From: CAZGMJ01 sp964526785
Lineage (GTDB): Bacteria > Planctomycetota > Phycisphaerae > Sedimentisphaerales > Anaerobacaceae
NCBI GenBank assembly: GCA_964526785.1
Contig: CAZGMJ010000092.1
Coordinates: 1-16,213 of the forward strand
Direction: 5' to 3'
Length of the DNA stretch: 16,213 bases
The translations under genes and the position numbers were made by a program. The notes beneath the pieces were generated by a model, which worked only from the letters and a program-made list of their open reading frames with translations, was not told where the DNA came from and did not search any database. Shown piece after piece: positions 7,817-16,102 of the stretch; the stretch's first letter is position 1, and every line of letters starts with the position of its first letter.

Positions 7817-8135
7817 TACGATCTGCAGAAGGTTTCTGCTGGTGGCGATTATGGATAGACGCCGGGCGGGTTCTGCGTGATCCACCTGTGGGATGGTACA
7901 GGTCATCTCCCTGTGAGTGAGCGGAATTTGCCCCAGCACGCACTCTTTCTGTACAAAATCGTAGCGGGATCGGTGTGCGATCCCGGCGGCATATTGGAGG
8001 AGTTGCACCCAATGGTACGTTGGGGCAAGACAGACGCATATCTGCACGTTGGTTTCATATTGCGCACGGGGTGCGCGCGTCGTTCGCGACACCCGGAGAT
8101 TCACCTAATAACCTAACGTATGAAGGAGGATTATT
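7817..8135 (+). promoter_or_regulatory. Long hairpin-rich 5' leader of the LamG gene
   Basis: Between the predicted transcription start and the ATG at 8136 lie about 319 bases with no convincing gene. Five hairpins can be drawn by eye: 7884-7889 with 7898-7903 (6 bp); 7965-7972 with 7978-7985 (8 bp, five-base loop); 8003-8012 with 8020-8028 (9 bp, one bulged A); 8062-8067 with 8071-8076 (6 bp, GGG loop); and 8079-8082 with 8087-8090 closing a UUCG tetraloop. None is followed by a T-run, so they are not simple terminators. I do not recognise a known riboswitch class. The start codon is preceded by an ideal AAGGAGG (8123-8129). A cis-acting RNA controlling stability or translation is possible. 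Confidence 0.45.
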
Positions 8136-11100
8136 ATGTGTAGAAAACTGGTTTTATTGCTATTGGGCGCCGCGGTGTTCTGCCTGGTCGGAAATGCCTC
8201 TGGGGCATTGCCGGCAGGGTGGAGCAGTCAGGATGTGGGGACGCCGACCGCTGGCAGCGCGGACGTGGTTGGCGGCGTATGGAGTGTTTCCGGCAACGGA
8301 AACGACATCTGGGGCGGTTCGGACAACTTCCATTTCGCCTATCTCCCCATGTCCGGGAACTGCGAGGTGACCGCGCTGGTGACTGACGTGGGCACCGGCA
8401 CGAATGACTGGGCCAAGGGCGGTGTGATGATTCGCGAGACTCTCAACGGAAACTCTGCGAATTCATGCGTTATGCTCACCCCCGGAAACGGTGGCGGTCT
8501 GACTTTCCAGATCCGTCCCACAGCCGGGGCCGGCTCGACGTCTGAGCACACGCAGGCGCCTACCGTTACGCCCCCGCACTGGGTGAGGGTCAGGCGTATC
8601 GGCGATACATTCACCGGATGGCGCTCTCCGGATGGCGTGACGTGGACTCAGCAGGGAAGCGACCAGACCGTAGTGATGGCAGAAGACGTTTACGTCGGAA
8701 TTGCAGTGACCTCGCATGAAGACGGCGCGGTGCGAACGATGACGTTCGAAAACGTTACCGCCGAGCCTATTAAGTTTGCGACCGAGCCGACTCCCGCAGA
8801 CGGCGTCGAGCTGACCAAAAGATCGACGACGCTTGCCTGGGAGCCCGGTTTCGGCGCCGAGAGTCATGATGTCTATTTCGGGAGCAACCGGGACGACGTC
8901 ATAGCGGGCATCGGCGGGACTTTCCGCGGAAATCAGAGTGCCGATTTTGTTTTCGTCGGGTTCGCCGGCGGGATTATCGAGCAACCTCTCGATCTGGGAA
9001 CCACCTATTACTGGCGCATCGATGAAGTCGAGGCCGACGGCACCAAGCACGTCGGTCCGGTGTGGAGTTTTTCCGTGCCGTCTGCAAAGGCACAGAATCC
9101 GGGGCCGGCCGACGGCGCCAGGTTCGTTGATCCCGAAGCGCAGCTTACGTGGGACGCCGGTTTCGAATCTATTTTCCATACCGTGTATATCGGGGATGAC
9201 TTCGATACCGTTCTCAATGCAACAGACGGCGGGACACAGACCGGCGATCCGTTCTTCGATCTTGATGAGCCGCTGGAAGCGGGCAAGACGTATTACTGGC
9301 GCGTGGATGAATTCGATCTCAGCGCCGTAACTCACAAGGGCGACGTGTGGAGCTTTACTGTAATTCCGGACATTCCGATTACGGATCCGAATCTGGTTGC
9401 CTGGTGGCAGATGAACGAAGGCGAAGGCGCCCGGGTGATCGACTGGTCAGGCTACGGACACCATGCGGATATGGAAGGCAGTCCGCAGTGGGTCGCCGGC
9501 TATGACGCCGGTGGAATACAGTTGAACGGCAACCCCGATGCGATCGTTGCCACGGGCTATCAGGGCGTCGGGCGTTACGACCGCGACGACCAGATACCAT
9601 TCACCGTCACGGCGTGGATCAACAGGTCGGCTAACGGCGAAATCGTCGCCTGGGGCGCGGACGGCGGCGGCCAGAGGATGGAATTTCGTGTCGACGGCGG
9701 CCGACTTCGTTGCGAGCACGGCAGCGGCAACGTACGCGGCGATACCGACATCCCCACGGGCCAGTGGCACCATGTTGCGATGACGTGTCCGCGGGGCGGA
9801 GCGCTGGAAGATATTACGTTCTATGTGGACGGGCTATTCGATCCGTTCCGCCAGTCCGGCGACCCGAGCGATCCGATGGATACGGGTTCGGGCAACGACG
9901 TGAAGATAGGCCGCAGGCACTATGAGACCAGCCGGTACATGACCGGTCTCTTCGACGACGTGCGTATCTACGACCGCATGTTGACGCAGGAAGAGATCCA
10001 GGAGATCATGCTGCGTCCCGATCCATACGTGGCGTGGGCGCCGAATCCGGCTCGGGGCGGCGAGCCGCAGATCGAGGAGATCAGCCAGTTGAGCTGGTCG
10101 CCGGGCGACAAGGCCGTGCAGCACGATGTGTACTTCGGCACGAGCCAGGCTGCGGTCGAGAGCGCCGATACGGGTTCGCCCGAGTACAAGGGCCGCCAGT
10201 CCAGTATGATGTATTCGCTGGCCGGTATGATCGAATTTGGCGGCGGGCCGTACTACTGGCGTATCGATGAGATCAACGACGACGGCACAATGACCACCGG
10301 ACGGACGTGGGACTTCTCGATTGCCAATTACGTGTTGATCGACGATATGGAGGATTACAACAACTTCTCGCCCGACACGATCTGGGAAGCCTGGGCGGAT
10401 GGTTTCGGTAATCCGAGCAACGGTTCGCAGGTCGGTTACGATCTCGGCCCGACCGTCGACGCCGGCGAGTTCTACGTCGAGCGCAACACGGTTCGTACGG
10501 GCAACCAGTCCATGCCGCTGTTCTACAACAACACCGGCGTGACTTCCGAGGCGACGCTTACGTTGACCGGGTTGAAGCGCAACTGGACGCGTCACGATGT
10601 CCAGGTGCTGCAACTGTGGTACAATGGTTCGCCCGGCAGCCTGGGCAGCTTTACGGAAGATCCGGCCGGTACGTTCACGATGACCGCGGCCGGGGCCGAC
10701 ATCTGGGGCACGGCGGATCAGTTCCACTACGCCTGGAAGATGCTCAACGGAGCGGGCAGCATTACCGCGAAGATCGAGAATCTGACGGAGACGAACACGT
10801 GGACCAAGGCCGGCGTGATGATCCGCAATACGCTGGATCCGAATTCGGCCAATGCGATGACGCTTGTGGCGTTCAACAACAGCCGGGTCCGCCTGCAGTA
10901 TCGCGGCGATGCCGCCGGCACTTCGAGCGGCACGGGCGATGTTCAGAACATTACCATCCTTCCGCGGTGGCTGAAGATCGAGCGCACGGTGATGGGCGAT
11001 TTTGTCGCATCGCACGCCAACGACGTGGGCGGCAATCCCGGCACGTGGGAAGAGCTGGCCTCGATCACCGTCGCGATGAATCCGAACGTGTACATCGGTC

Positions 11101-12389
11101 TGGCCCTGACGAGCCATTCGGTCGGCAACCAGGCGACGGCCAAGTTCTCGAATGTTTCGACCACGGGCACCGTGACCGGAGCGTGGCAGAATCAGGACAT
11201 CGGCATCCAGAGCAACGACCTCGAGCAGATGTACGTGAAGATCACGGACGGTTCGGGCAACGAGGCAATGGTGTCGAATCCGGACCCGAACGCCGTACAG
11301 ATGACCGGGTGGAACGGCTGGGGTGAAAACGAGGAAGGCATTCTGTTGAGTGATTTCGTCGCGGACAACCCGAGCATCGACCTGGCGAACGTCAATACGG
11401 TAACACTCGGTTTCGGTCCGCCTTCCGGCGGCGACGGTATGGTGTTCATCGACGACGTGCGGCTGTATCCGTCGCGCTGCGTGGCGGATATTGCCAAGCC
11501 CGCGGCGGACCTGAGCAACAACTGCGTCGTGGACGTGCCGGACCTGCAGATTCTGTCGGATGACTGGCTGGTGAGCGGGTACGACGTGACTGCGACTGCG
11601 GCCACGGACGCCAACCTGCTGCTGCACTACACGTTCGACGGCAACGCGAACGACAGTTCGGGCAACGGGTACCACGGCGTGGTTCTCGGCGATCCGACGT
11701 ACATTGCGGGCCAGGTCGGTCAGGCGATCAGCCTCGACGGCGTCTTCGATTACATTGCAATCAGCGATGTGAATTTCGCCAGCACGGGCAATACCGCGAC
11801 GACGGTGGCCACGTGGATTCGCACGGACTACGAAGGCGATCAGTGCATTGCCTCGTTCGACCGTAATGAATACTGGCGGCTGGAGATTAACGGCAACGCC
11901 GCCGGTCCGGGCCAGGTCGGCTGGGGCATCTGGACGCACGACGGCCAGGTGGACTTCGGCAGCAAGAGCCGGATCGACGACGGCCAGTGGCACCACATCG
12001 CGGGCGTCTTCGACGCCGGAGAGCACCTTATCTACATCGATGGTGTGATCGACGCTGCGACTTCGGTGGCCAGCACGTTCGGCTCGGGCAACCTGCGTTA
12101 CGGGTTCGTCTCGGAGCGTTCGGAGGCCACGGAAGTGGACGGTGCGAAGAATGCGCCGCCGTGGCGATTCCAGGGTGAGATGGATGATCTGCGCATCTAC
12201 GAGCGGGCGCTGGCCGCGGGCGAAATCGCCAATCTGGCGGGCGCGGCCGCCGGTTCGGTGGTCACGCAACCGGCGCAGGCGTTCATGTCAACGGCTGAAG
12301 ACAGCGATCTGGTCGATGATGAGAAGGTCGACTTCATGGACTATGCGATCCTGATCGACAGTTGGCTGGACGAACAGCTATGGCCGTAA
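8136..12389 (+). CDS. Very large secreted LamG / DUF1349-like / fibronectin-like protein with dockerin-like segments
   Basis: A 1417-residue secreted protein built of binding domains, with no catalytic domain that I recognise. In order: signal peptide (1-23); DUF1349-like concanavalin-type domain (about 28-210); two fibronectin-like modules with YYWRIDE and YYWRVDE (about 215-315 and 320-410); LamG/concanavalin domain 1 (about 415-627, with QWHHVA and LFDDVRIYDR); a third YYWRIDE module (about 628-730); a jelly-roll-like domain (about 731-830, resuming at about 1028-1115, ending FIDDVRLYPSRC) with a second DUF1349-like domain (about 838-1015) set inside it; a dockerin-like half (about 1118-1146, DLSNNCVVDVPDL); LamG domain 2 (about 1158-1370); and a second dockerin-like half at the C-terminus (about 1388-1417, LVDDEKVDFMDYA). 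It probably binds carbohydrate or other surface partners. The start is fixed by AAGGAGG six bases upstream. Domain limits are by eye. Confidence 0.9.
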   Translation: MCRKLVLLLLGAAVFCLVGNASGALPAGWSSQDVGTPTAGSADVVGGVWSVSGNGNDIWGGSDNFHFAYLPMSGNCEVTALVTDVGTGTNDWAKGGVMIRETLNGNSANSCVMLTPGNGGGLTFQIRPTAGAGSTSEHTQAPTVTPPHWVRVRRIGDTFTGWRSPDGVTWTQQGSDQTVVMAEDVYVGIAVTSHEDGAVRTMTFENVTAEPIKFATEPTPADGVELTKRSTTLAWEPGFGAESHDVYFGSNRDDVIAGIGGTFRGNQSADFVFVGFAGGIIEQPLDLGTTYYWRIDEVEADGTKHVGPVWSFSVPSAKAQNPGPADGARFVDPEAQLTWDAGFESIFHTVYIGDDFDTVLNATDGGTQTGDPFFDLDEPLEAGKTYYWRVDEFDLSAVTHKGDVWSFTVIPDIPITDPNLVAWWQMNEGEGARVIDWSGYGHHADMEGSPQWVAGYDAGGIQLNGNPDAIVATGYQGVGRYDRDDQIPFTVTAWINRSANGEIVAWGADGGGQRMEFRVDGGRLRCEHGSGNVRGDTDIPTGQWHHVAMTCPRGGALEDITFYVDGLFDPFRQSGDPSDPMDTGSGNDVKIGRRHYETSRYMTGLFDDVRIYDRMLTQEEIQEIMLRPDPYVAWAPNPARGGEPQIEEISQLSWSPGDKAVQHDVYFGTSQAAVESADTGSPEYKGRQSSMMYSLAGMIEFGGGPYYWRIDEINDDGTMTTGRTWDFSIANYVLIDDMEDYNNFSPDTIWEAWADGFGNPSNGSQVGYDLGPTVDAGEFYVERNTVRTGNQSMPLFYNNTGVTSEATLTLTGLKRNWTRHDVQVLQLWYNGSPGSLGSFTEDPAGTFTMTAAGADIWGTADQFHYAWKMLNGAGSITAKIENLTETNTWTKAGVMIRNTLDPNSANAMTLVAFNNSRVRLQYRGDAAGTSSGTGDVQNITILPRWLKIERTVMGDFVASHANDVGGNPGTWEELASITVAMNPNVYIGLALTSHSVGNQATAKFSNVSTTGTVTGAWQNQDIGIQSNDLEQMYVKITDGSGNEAMVSNPDPNAVQMTGWNGWGENEEGILLSDFVADNPSIDLANVNTVTLGFGPPSGGDGMVFIDDVRLYPSRCVADIAKPAADLSNNCVVDVPDLQILSDDWLVSGYDVTATAATDANLLLHYTFDGNANDSSGNGYHGVVLGDPTYIAGQVGQAISLDGVFDYIAISDVNFASTGNTATTVATWIRTDYEGDQCIASFDRNEYWRLEINGNAAGPGQVGWGIWTHDGQVDFGSKSRIDDGQWHHIAGVFDAGEHLIYIDGVIDAATSVASTFGSGNLRYGFVSERSEATEVDGAKNAPPWRFQGEMDDLRIYERALAAGEIANLAGAAAGSVVTQPAQAFMSTAEDSDLVDDEKVDFMDYAILIDSWLDEQLWP

Positions 12390-12423
12390 TTTGCCGACGC
12401 TGTTGAATGTAAGTAGTTAATCC

Positions 12424-12454
12424 GGAGGCCTGTATCATTTCGATGCAGGCCTCC
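12424..12454 (+). terminator. Strong hairpin terminator after the LamG gene
   Basis: A 13-bp stem (12424-12436 with 12442-12454, one G-T pair) closes the loop ATTTC. Only a weak T-rich tail (TGCTATTT) follows. It lies 35 bases after the LamG stop and between two convergent genes, so it may end transcripts from both sides. Confidence 0.75.
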
Positions 12455-12495
12455 TGCTATTTGGCGAGGGGTGAGAATGGACCCGGCGGGTGCGG

Positions 12496-14187
12496 TTAAA
12501 AATGGCGGCTGCGGATGATGGATATCACCAGCCATATCCCGATAATCGCCGCGATGACATAGCCGGTCAGTCCCAGCGTCTGCAGGTCGAAGAGCCCGAC
12601 GACCGTTCCTTCTTCGGAAACGAGATGGCTCGAGGCCACCAGCAGGGCCGCGATAATCAGGGCGAAACTGATCCGATTCGAGCTCTTGTCCAGCGTCTTG
12701 GCCAGATCGTCCAGGTGCTCGTGGTGCAGGCGCATCTGGAACTTGCCCTGGCGGACCTTGTGCATGATGGCATTGATATCGTCGGGGATTCTGCCCGCGA
12801 GGTCGTGAACATCGAGCAGGATCCGGCGCAGGTTGCGCGCCATGCGTCGCGGTTCGAAATCGCGCAACTGGAATTCTTTTGCGTGCGGCTTCAGCGCTTC
12901 GATGATGCGAAACTCCGGATCGAGCGAGATGGCGAAGGCCTCTATCGTCATCAGACTCTTGAGCATGAGCGTGAATTGCGTGGGCGGAACGACGTAGTTG
13001 TTGCGGAACAGTTCGAACGTCTGCGACGCGACCATGCCGAAGGGGATGTCTTTGAGGCGGAAGTTGTGGTAGGTATCGAGCATTTGCTCGATGTCGGAGG
13101 TCAGTTTGTGGCGGTCGGTCTTGTCGTCGAGCATATCGTCGCGCTCGAGGCGCTTTACGATATTGGTGGCGTCCTTATTGACGATGGCCAGGACGATTTC
13201 ATTAAAGAGCCTGCGATCTTTCACGGACAGACGAGCGACCTGTCCGAAATCGATCGGGGCCAGGACGTTTTCCGGCAGCAGGAAGAAATTGCCCGGATGC
13301 GGATCGGTGTGAAAGAATCCGAACTTGAATACCTGCTTGAGTACGAATTCGGCGCCTCTGTTGGCGAGAATCTTTCTGTCGAATTGCTCTTCGTATCCGC
13401 GTTCGAGATCGCCGGGGCGTATGCCGTCGATGTACTCCATCGTCAGCACGCCTCTGGTGCAGTATTCCTCGTACAGGGCGGGCACATGGACGGTTGGATC
13501 ATCGGCATACTGCGTCAGGAACCGCAGTTGATTGCGTTTCTCGCTGGCGAAATCGGTTTCTTTCTGAATCGCCTCGGCGAATTCGTTCACCATCTCCTCG
13601 ACATCGATGGTCTCGTGCTGAAGGACCGTGCTCTTGAGGAGCCCGGCGAATTCCTCAAGTATCTCGCACTCGACCTTGACGATGTCCACGATTCCCGGCC
13701 TGCGCACCTTTACGGCGACGACGCGGCCGTCATTTGTCACGGCCTTGTGCACCTGGGCGATGCTTCCGGCGGCGATGCACTCGCGATCGAATGATTCGAA
13801 GAGAACATCGATCTTGTCGCCCAATTCGTCTTCGACCTGCGCGATGATACTCTCGGCCGTCTCCGGCGGCACGCGGTCCTGGAGTTGTTCGAGCTGCTCG
13901 ATATACTCGGGAGCCACCAGATCGGGACGCGTGCTGAGGACCTGCCCGAGTTTGATGAACGTCGGGCCGAGTTCCTGGAGGGCCTGGCGGATGCGAACGG
14001 GGCGCGTGCCCGTGGCCGGTTTTTCGGGCCGGGGCATCGCCTCCTTGTCGCCGGTGCGGGACGCGAACTTGGCGTGCAATCCGCCGGCCACTTCCTCAAA
14101 GCCGTACTTCGCCAGCACCGTCACGATATGTCGATAGCGCCGCAGGCGGTTGAGCGTTCCGCTGAGATGAGGATGCCAGAGCGACAA
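12496..14187 (-). CDS. ubiB: UbiB/ABC1/ADCK-family atypical protein kinase-like protein
   Basis: A 563-residue membrane-associated protein of the UbiB (ABC1/ADCK, COQ8) family. Relatives are ATP-binding kinase-like proteins that support isoprenoid quinone synthesis, probably through ATPase activity. Family features are all visible: KLGQ (79-82) in the KxGQ region that covers the active site, the Ala-rich nucleotide loop AAGSIAQVHKA (139-149), Lys160 in VAVKVRRPG, the catalytic HTDPHPGN (293-300) and DFG (313-315). Two hydrophobic segments at about 508-530 and 537-559 form the usual C-terminal anchor. The start is a TTG at 14187, seven bases after the phasin-like stop codon, with an AAGGAGG 11 bases upstream inside the previous gene. 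This points to translational coupling. Family assignment is firm; the specific quinone or other lipid is not known. Confidence 0.93.
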   Translation of the reverse strand: MSLWHPHLSGTLNRLRRYRHIVTVLAKYGFEEVAGGLHAKFASRTGDKEAMPRPEKPATGTRPVRIRQALQELGPTFIKLGQVLSTRPDLVAPEYIEQLEQLQDRVPPETAESIIAQVEDELGDKIDVLFESFDRECIAAGSIAQVHKAVTNDGRVVAVKVRRPGIVDIVKVECEILEEFAGLLKSTVLQHETIDVEEMVNEFAEAIQKETDFASEKRNQLRFLTQYADDPTVHVPALYEEYCTRGVLTMEYIDGIRPGDLERGYEEQFDRKILANRGAEFVLKQVFKFGFFHTDPHPGNFFLLPENVLAPIDFGQVARLSVKDRRLFNEIVLAIVNKDATNIVKRLERDDMLDDKTDRHKLTSDIEQMLDTYHNFRLKDIPFGMVASQTFELFRNNYVVPPTQFTLMLKSLMTIEAFAISLDPEFRIIEALKPHAKEFQLRDFEPRRMARNLRRILLDVHDLAGRIPDDINAIMHKVRQGKFQMRLHHEHLDDLAKTLDKSSNRISFALIIAALLVASSHLVSEEGTVVGLFDLQTLGLTGYVIAAIIGIWLVISIIRSRHF

Positions 14188-14193
14188 GGCCGG

Positions 14194-14487
14194 TTACGCC
14201 TCCTTGCTGAGGAGTTTGTCTATTTTGCCTTCGAGGCGGCTGATGTCTTCGCTTGTGGCCAGATTCAACCGCTGCATGCTCTCTTTGACCTGTTTGGCGA
14301 CGATCTTCTCGAATTCACTGCGTGTCTTTTCAGCCGAATCCAGGACGTCCTTGACGAAGCCCGTCTTGGCCTCTTTTTCCAACTGGCCCCGGCTGGCGTA
14401 TTCGTCGAATATTTTCTCTGCTTTTTCGCGGCTCATCGACAGGGCTCCGAGCCCGGCGAGCATGAATTTGTCCAGCGTTTCGAACAT
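14194..14487 (-). CDS. Phasin-like (PhaF/PhaI-type) small helical protein
   Basis: A 97-residue protein that is almost entirely helical by composition. It begins MFETLDKFMLAGLGALSMSR, resembling the PhaF/PhaI (poly-granule-associated) family, and ends with a charged coiled-coil segment (about 45-95, ISRLEGKIDKLL). Proteins of this type coat polyhydroxyalkanoate granules in some bacteria, but short relatives often sit beside UbiB-type kinases without any granule genes, as here. The start at 14487 is supported by AGGAG eight bases upstream; the open frame extends to 14736, but the added part does not look like protein. It is the first gene of a two-gene unit and its stop lies just before the UbiB start. 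No polymer synthase gene is seen nearby, so a granule role is unproven. Confidence 0.8.
   Translation of the reverse strand: MFETLDKFMLAGLGALSMSREKAEKIFDEYASRGQLEKEAKTGFVKDVLDSAEKTRSEFEKIVAKQVKESMQRLNLATSEDISRLEGKIDKLLSKEA
14199..14205 (-). promoter_or_regulatory. Ribosome binding site deciding the TTG start of ubiB
   Basis: AAGGAGG on the minus strand (14205-14199) lies within the last codons of the phasin-like gene and 11 bases before TTG 14187. No ATG or GTG further down is as well placed, so the unusual TTG is preferred. Confidence 0.6.
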
Positions 14488-14551
14488 GATTGCTTCTCCT
14501 AAGAAAGTATTTCCACTCAGATGCGCGAACACTATTGCTCTGCGCACACTT

Positions 14552-14580
14552 ATCCTATCACAGGTACGGACCAGCAACAA
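14552..14580 (-). promoter_or_regulatory. Candidate promoter for the phasin-like/ubiB pair
   Basis: On the minus strand TTGTTG (14580-14575) and TAGGAT (14557-14552) are separated by 17 bases. Both boxes are imperfect matches. A start near 14545 would give a leader of about 58 bases. Confidence 0.35.
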
Positions 14581-14836
14581 GCTTTTCGGATCGGGAAAAT
14601 GCTTAATTCGGGCCCGCCGATCCCTTAATTTCATCTGTATTGTGTATGCGGGGTGTCGCACGAAGTGCTTGGGGACAAAGCGGCCATTAACGAATTTGAG
14701 ATCGACGGAGCTTTGCCCGCCGTGCGACAGGGTCATTCGTTTTCACAGAGGCTGGAAAAAAACGGTAAAGCATGATACATAGTTACGTGGTTCGGCAGAG
14801 GCCGGCAGTATATGTGAATGATACTGGAGAAATCTC
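14581..14836. other. Intergenic region before the racemase-like gene
   Basis: Together with 14488-14580 this divergent spacer is about 349 bases long. The frames open here have no recognisable domains. A/T-rich boxes such as TACATA and TATATG occur upstream of the racemase-like gene, but none has a well-spaced -35 partner, so I do not call a promoter. Confidence 0.4.
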
Positions 14837-16102
14837 ATGCACGTGAATCGTCGCCAATTTGCAGCAATGACGGGTGTCGGGATTCTGGCGTCGCTTGCGA
14901 GCGGCTGCCACGGACCGAGCGGAGAATCCAAATCTGCGGCGCGAGGGTCGGGACCTGCGGTGGAGGAACTGGAAGATGTACTTGGCGAACCCGTGCTCGA
15001 TTTGCACGGCCTGGACTCGCCGGTGGTGATCGATTCTATCCGGCTGCTGAAGAAAGGCCGGGAGCATTTCGTTCACGTGCGGTCGAAGGACGGGGCCGAA
15101 GGTGTTTCCGTGACAAACAGCCGGGCGAATTATCTGTATCCGATTCTGAATCAACGGGTGATTCCTTATTTTCGAGGCAAGGATGCGCGCGACCTGGAGG
15201 CCCATCTCTTCGGCGTATATCGCCACGCGAGTAACTACAAGTTGCAGGGGCTGGCGCTGTGGTGTCCGGTGTCGTGGGTGGAGTTCGCGATTCTGGATAT
15301 GCTGGGGAGCGTGGCGGGCAAGTCGATCGGCGAGCTGTTCGGCGGTGTCATTCGGCGAAAAGTGGATTTCTATATTGCGAGCGGTCGGCGTGACAGTACG
15401 CCGGAGGAGGAAGTCGAATACCTGCAGAGGCTCGTTGAGGAGACGGGCGCCGGGGCCGTGAAGTTCAGAGTCGGCGGGCGGATGAGTCGCAACGCCGATT
15501 CGATGCCCGGGCGTACCGAGAAGCTGATTCCGCTATCGCGCAAGGTGCTTGGTGACGGGATTGATATTCATGCCGATTCCAACAGCTCGTACGATCCCCC
15601 CAGGGCGATTGAAATCGGCAGGATGCTGGAGGACATCAACGCGGTGTATTTCGAAGAGCCGTGTCCGTTCGATCATCTTGAGGATACGAAGAAGGTCGCC
15701 GATGTGCTGACGATTCCCGTTGCGGGCGGCGAACAGGAATACAGCGAGCGGCGTTTTCGCTGGATGATTCACAATCGCGGCGTCGATATCGTCCAGCCGG
15801 ACCTGCAGTACTACGGCGGGCTGATACGTTCGACGCGCGTTGCGCGGATGGCGGCCCTGGCAAAGATGCCGACTACGGTGCACATATCGGGCGGGTTCGG
15901 CTTCGTCTATATGCTGCATTTTGCATCGTTCACGCCGGATATCGGGCTGTATCAGGAATACAAGCGAGGAATCAACAAGTATATGGGGTGGTTCGATCCG
16001 CCCCTGCGAGCGCACAACGGGGCGCTGACTGTTCCGAGCGGGCCGGGGGTCGGGATCAAAGACATTGCCGGGTTGCTCGAAGGAGCCGAGCCGGTCGTTT
16101 AA
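14837..16102 (+). CDS. Exported mandelate racemase/muconate lactonizing enzyme-like protein (enolase superfamily)
   Basis: A 421-residue member of the enolase superfamily, whose enzymes abstract a proton next to a carboxylate with Mg2+ bound; many are sugar-acid dehydratases or racemases. Catalytic elements are visible: Lys209-x-Arg211 in VKFRVGG, metal ligands Asp247 (HADSN), Glu273 (YFEEP) and Glu299 (GGEQ), and the Asp322 (VQPDL) and His349 (TVHISGG) dyad typical of the mandelate racemase subgroup. The N-terminus is unusual for this family: a twin-arginine signal (NRRQFAAMTGVGILASL) runs into SGC at 22-24, a possible lipobox, so it may be a Tat-exported lipoprotein. GGAG lies about 11 bases before the ATG. 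It probably acts on acidic sugars released outside the cytoplasm, but the substrate is unknown. Confidence 0.9.
   Translation: MHVNRRQFAAMTGVGILASLASGCHGPSGESKSAARGSGPAVEELEDVLGEPVLDLHGLDSPVVIDSIRLLKKGREHFVHVRSKDGAEGVSVTNSRANYLYPILNQRVIPYFRGKDARDLEAHLFGVYRHASNYKLQGLALWCPVSWVEFAILDMLGSVAGKSIGELFGGVIRRKVDFYIASGRRDSTPEEEVEYLQRLVEETGAGAVKFRVGGRMSRNADSMPGRTEKLIPLSRKVLGDGIDIHADSNSSYDPPRAIEIGRMLEDINAVYFEEPCPFDHLEDTKKVADVLTIPVAGGEQEYSERRFRWMIHNRGVDIVQPDLQYYGGLIRSTRVARMAALAKMPTTVHISGGFGFVYMLHFASFTPDIGLYQEYKRGINKYMGWFDPPLRAHNGALTVPSGPGVGIKDIAGLLEGAEPVV

Noticed and set aside
7877..8116. Small open frame inside the LamG leader, with GTG start
   Set aside because: It has no ribosome site or recognisable domain and overlaps the hairpins. 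It is more likely untranslated leader.
9834..12269. 811-codon open frame on the minus strand opposite the LamG gene
   Set aside because: It mirrors the coding frame of the LamG protein, is rich in Arg, Val, Ala and His and shows no domain. It is a shadow of the real gene.
14488..14736. N-terminal extension of the phasin-like protein
   Set aside because: The extension does not resemble the family, whereas the ATG at 14487 has a good AGGAG and begins the family-like sequence.
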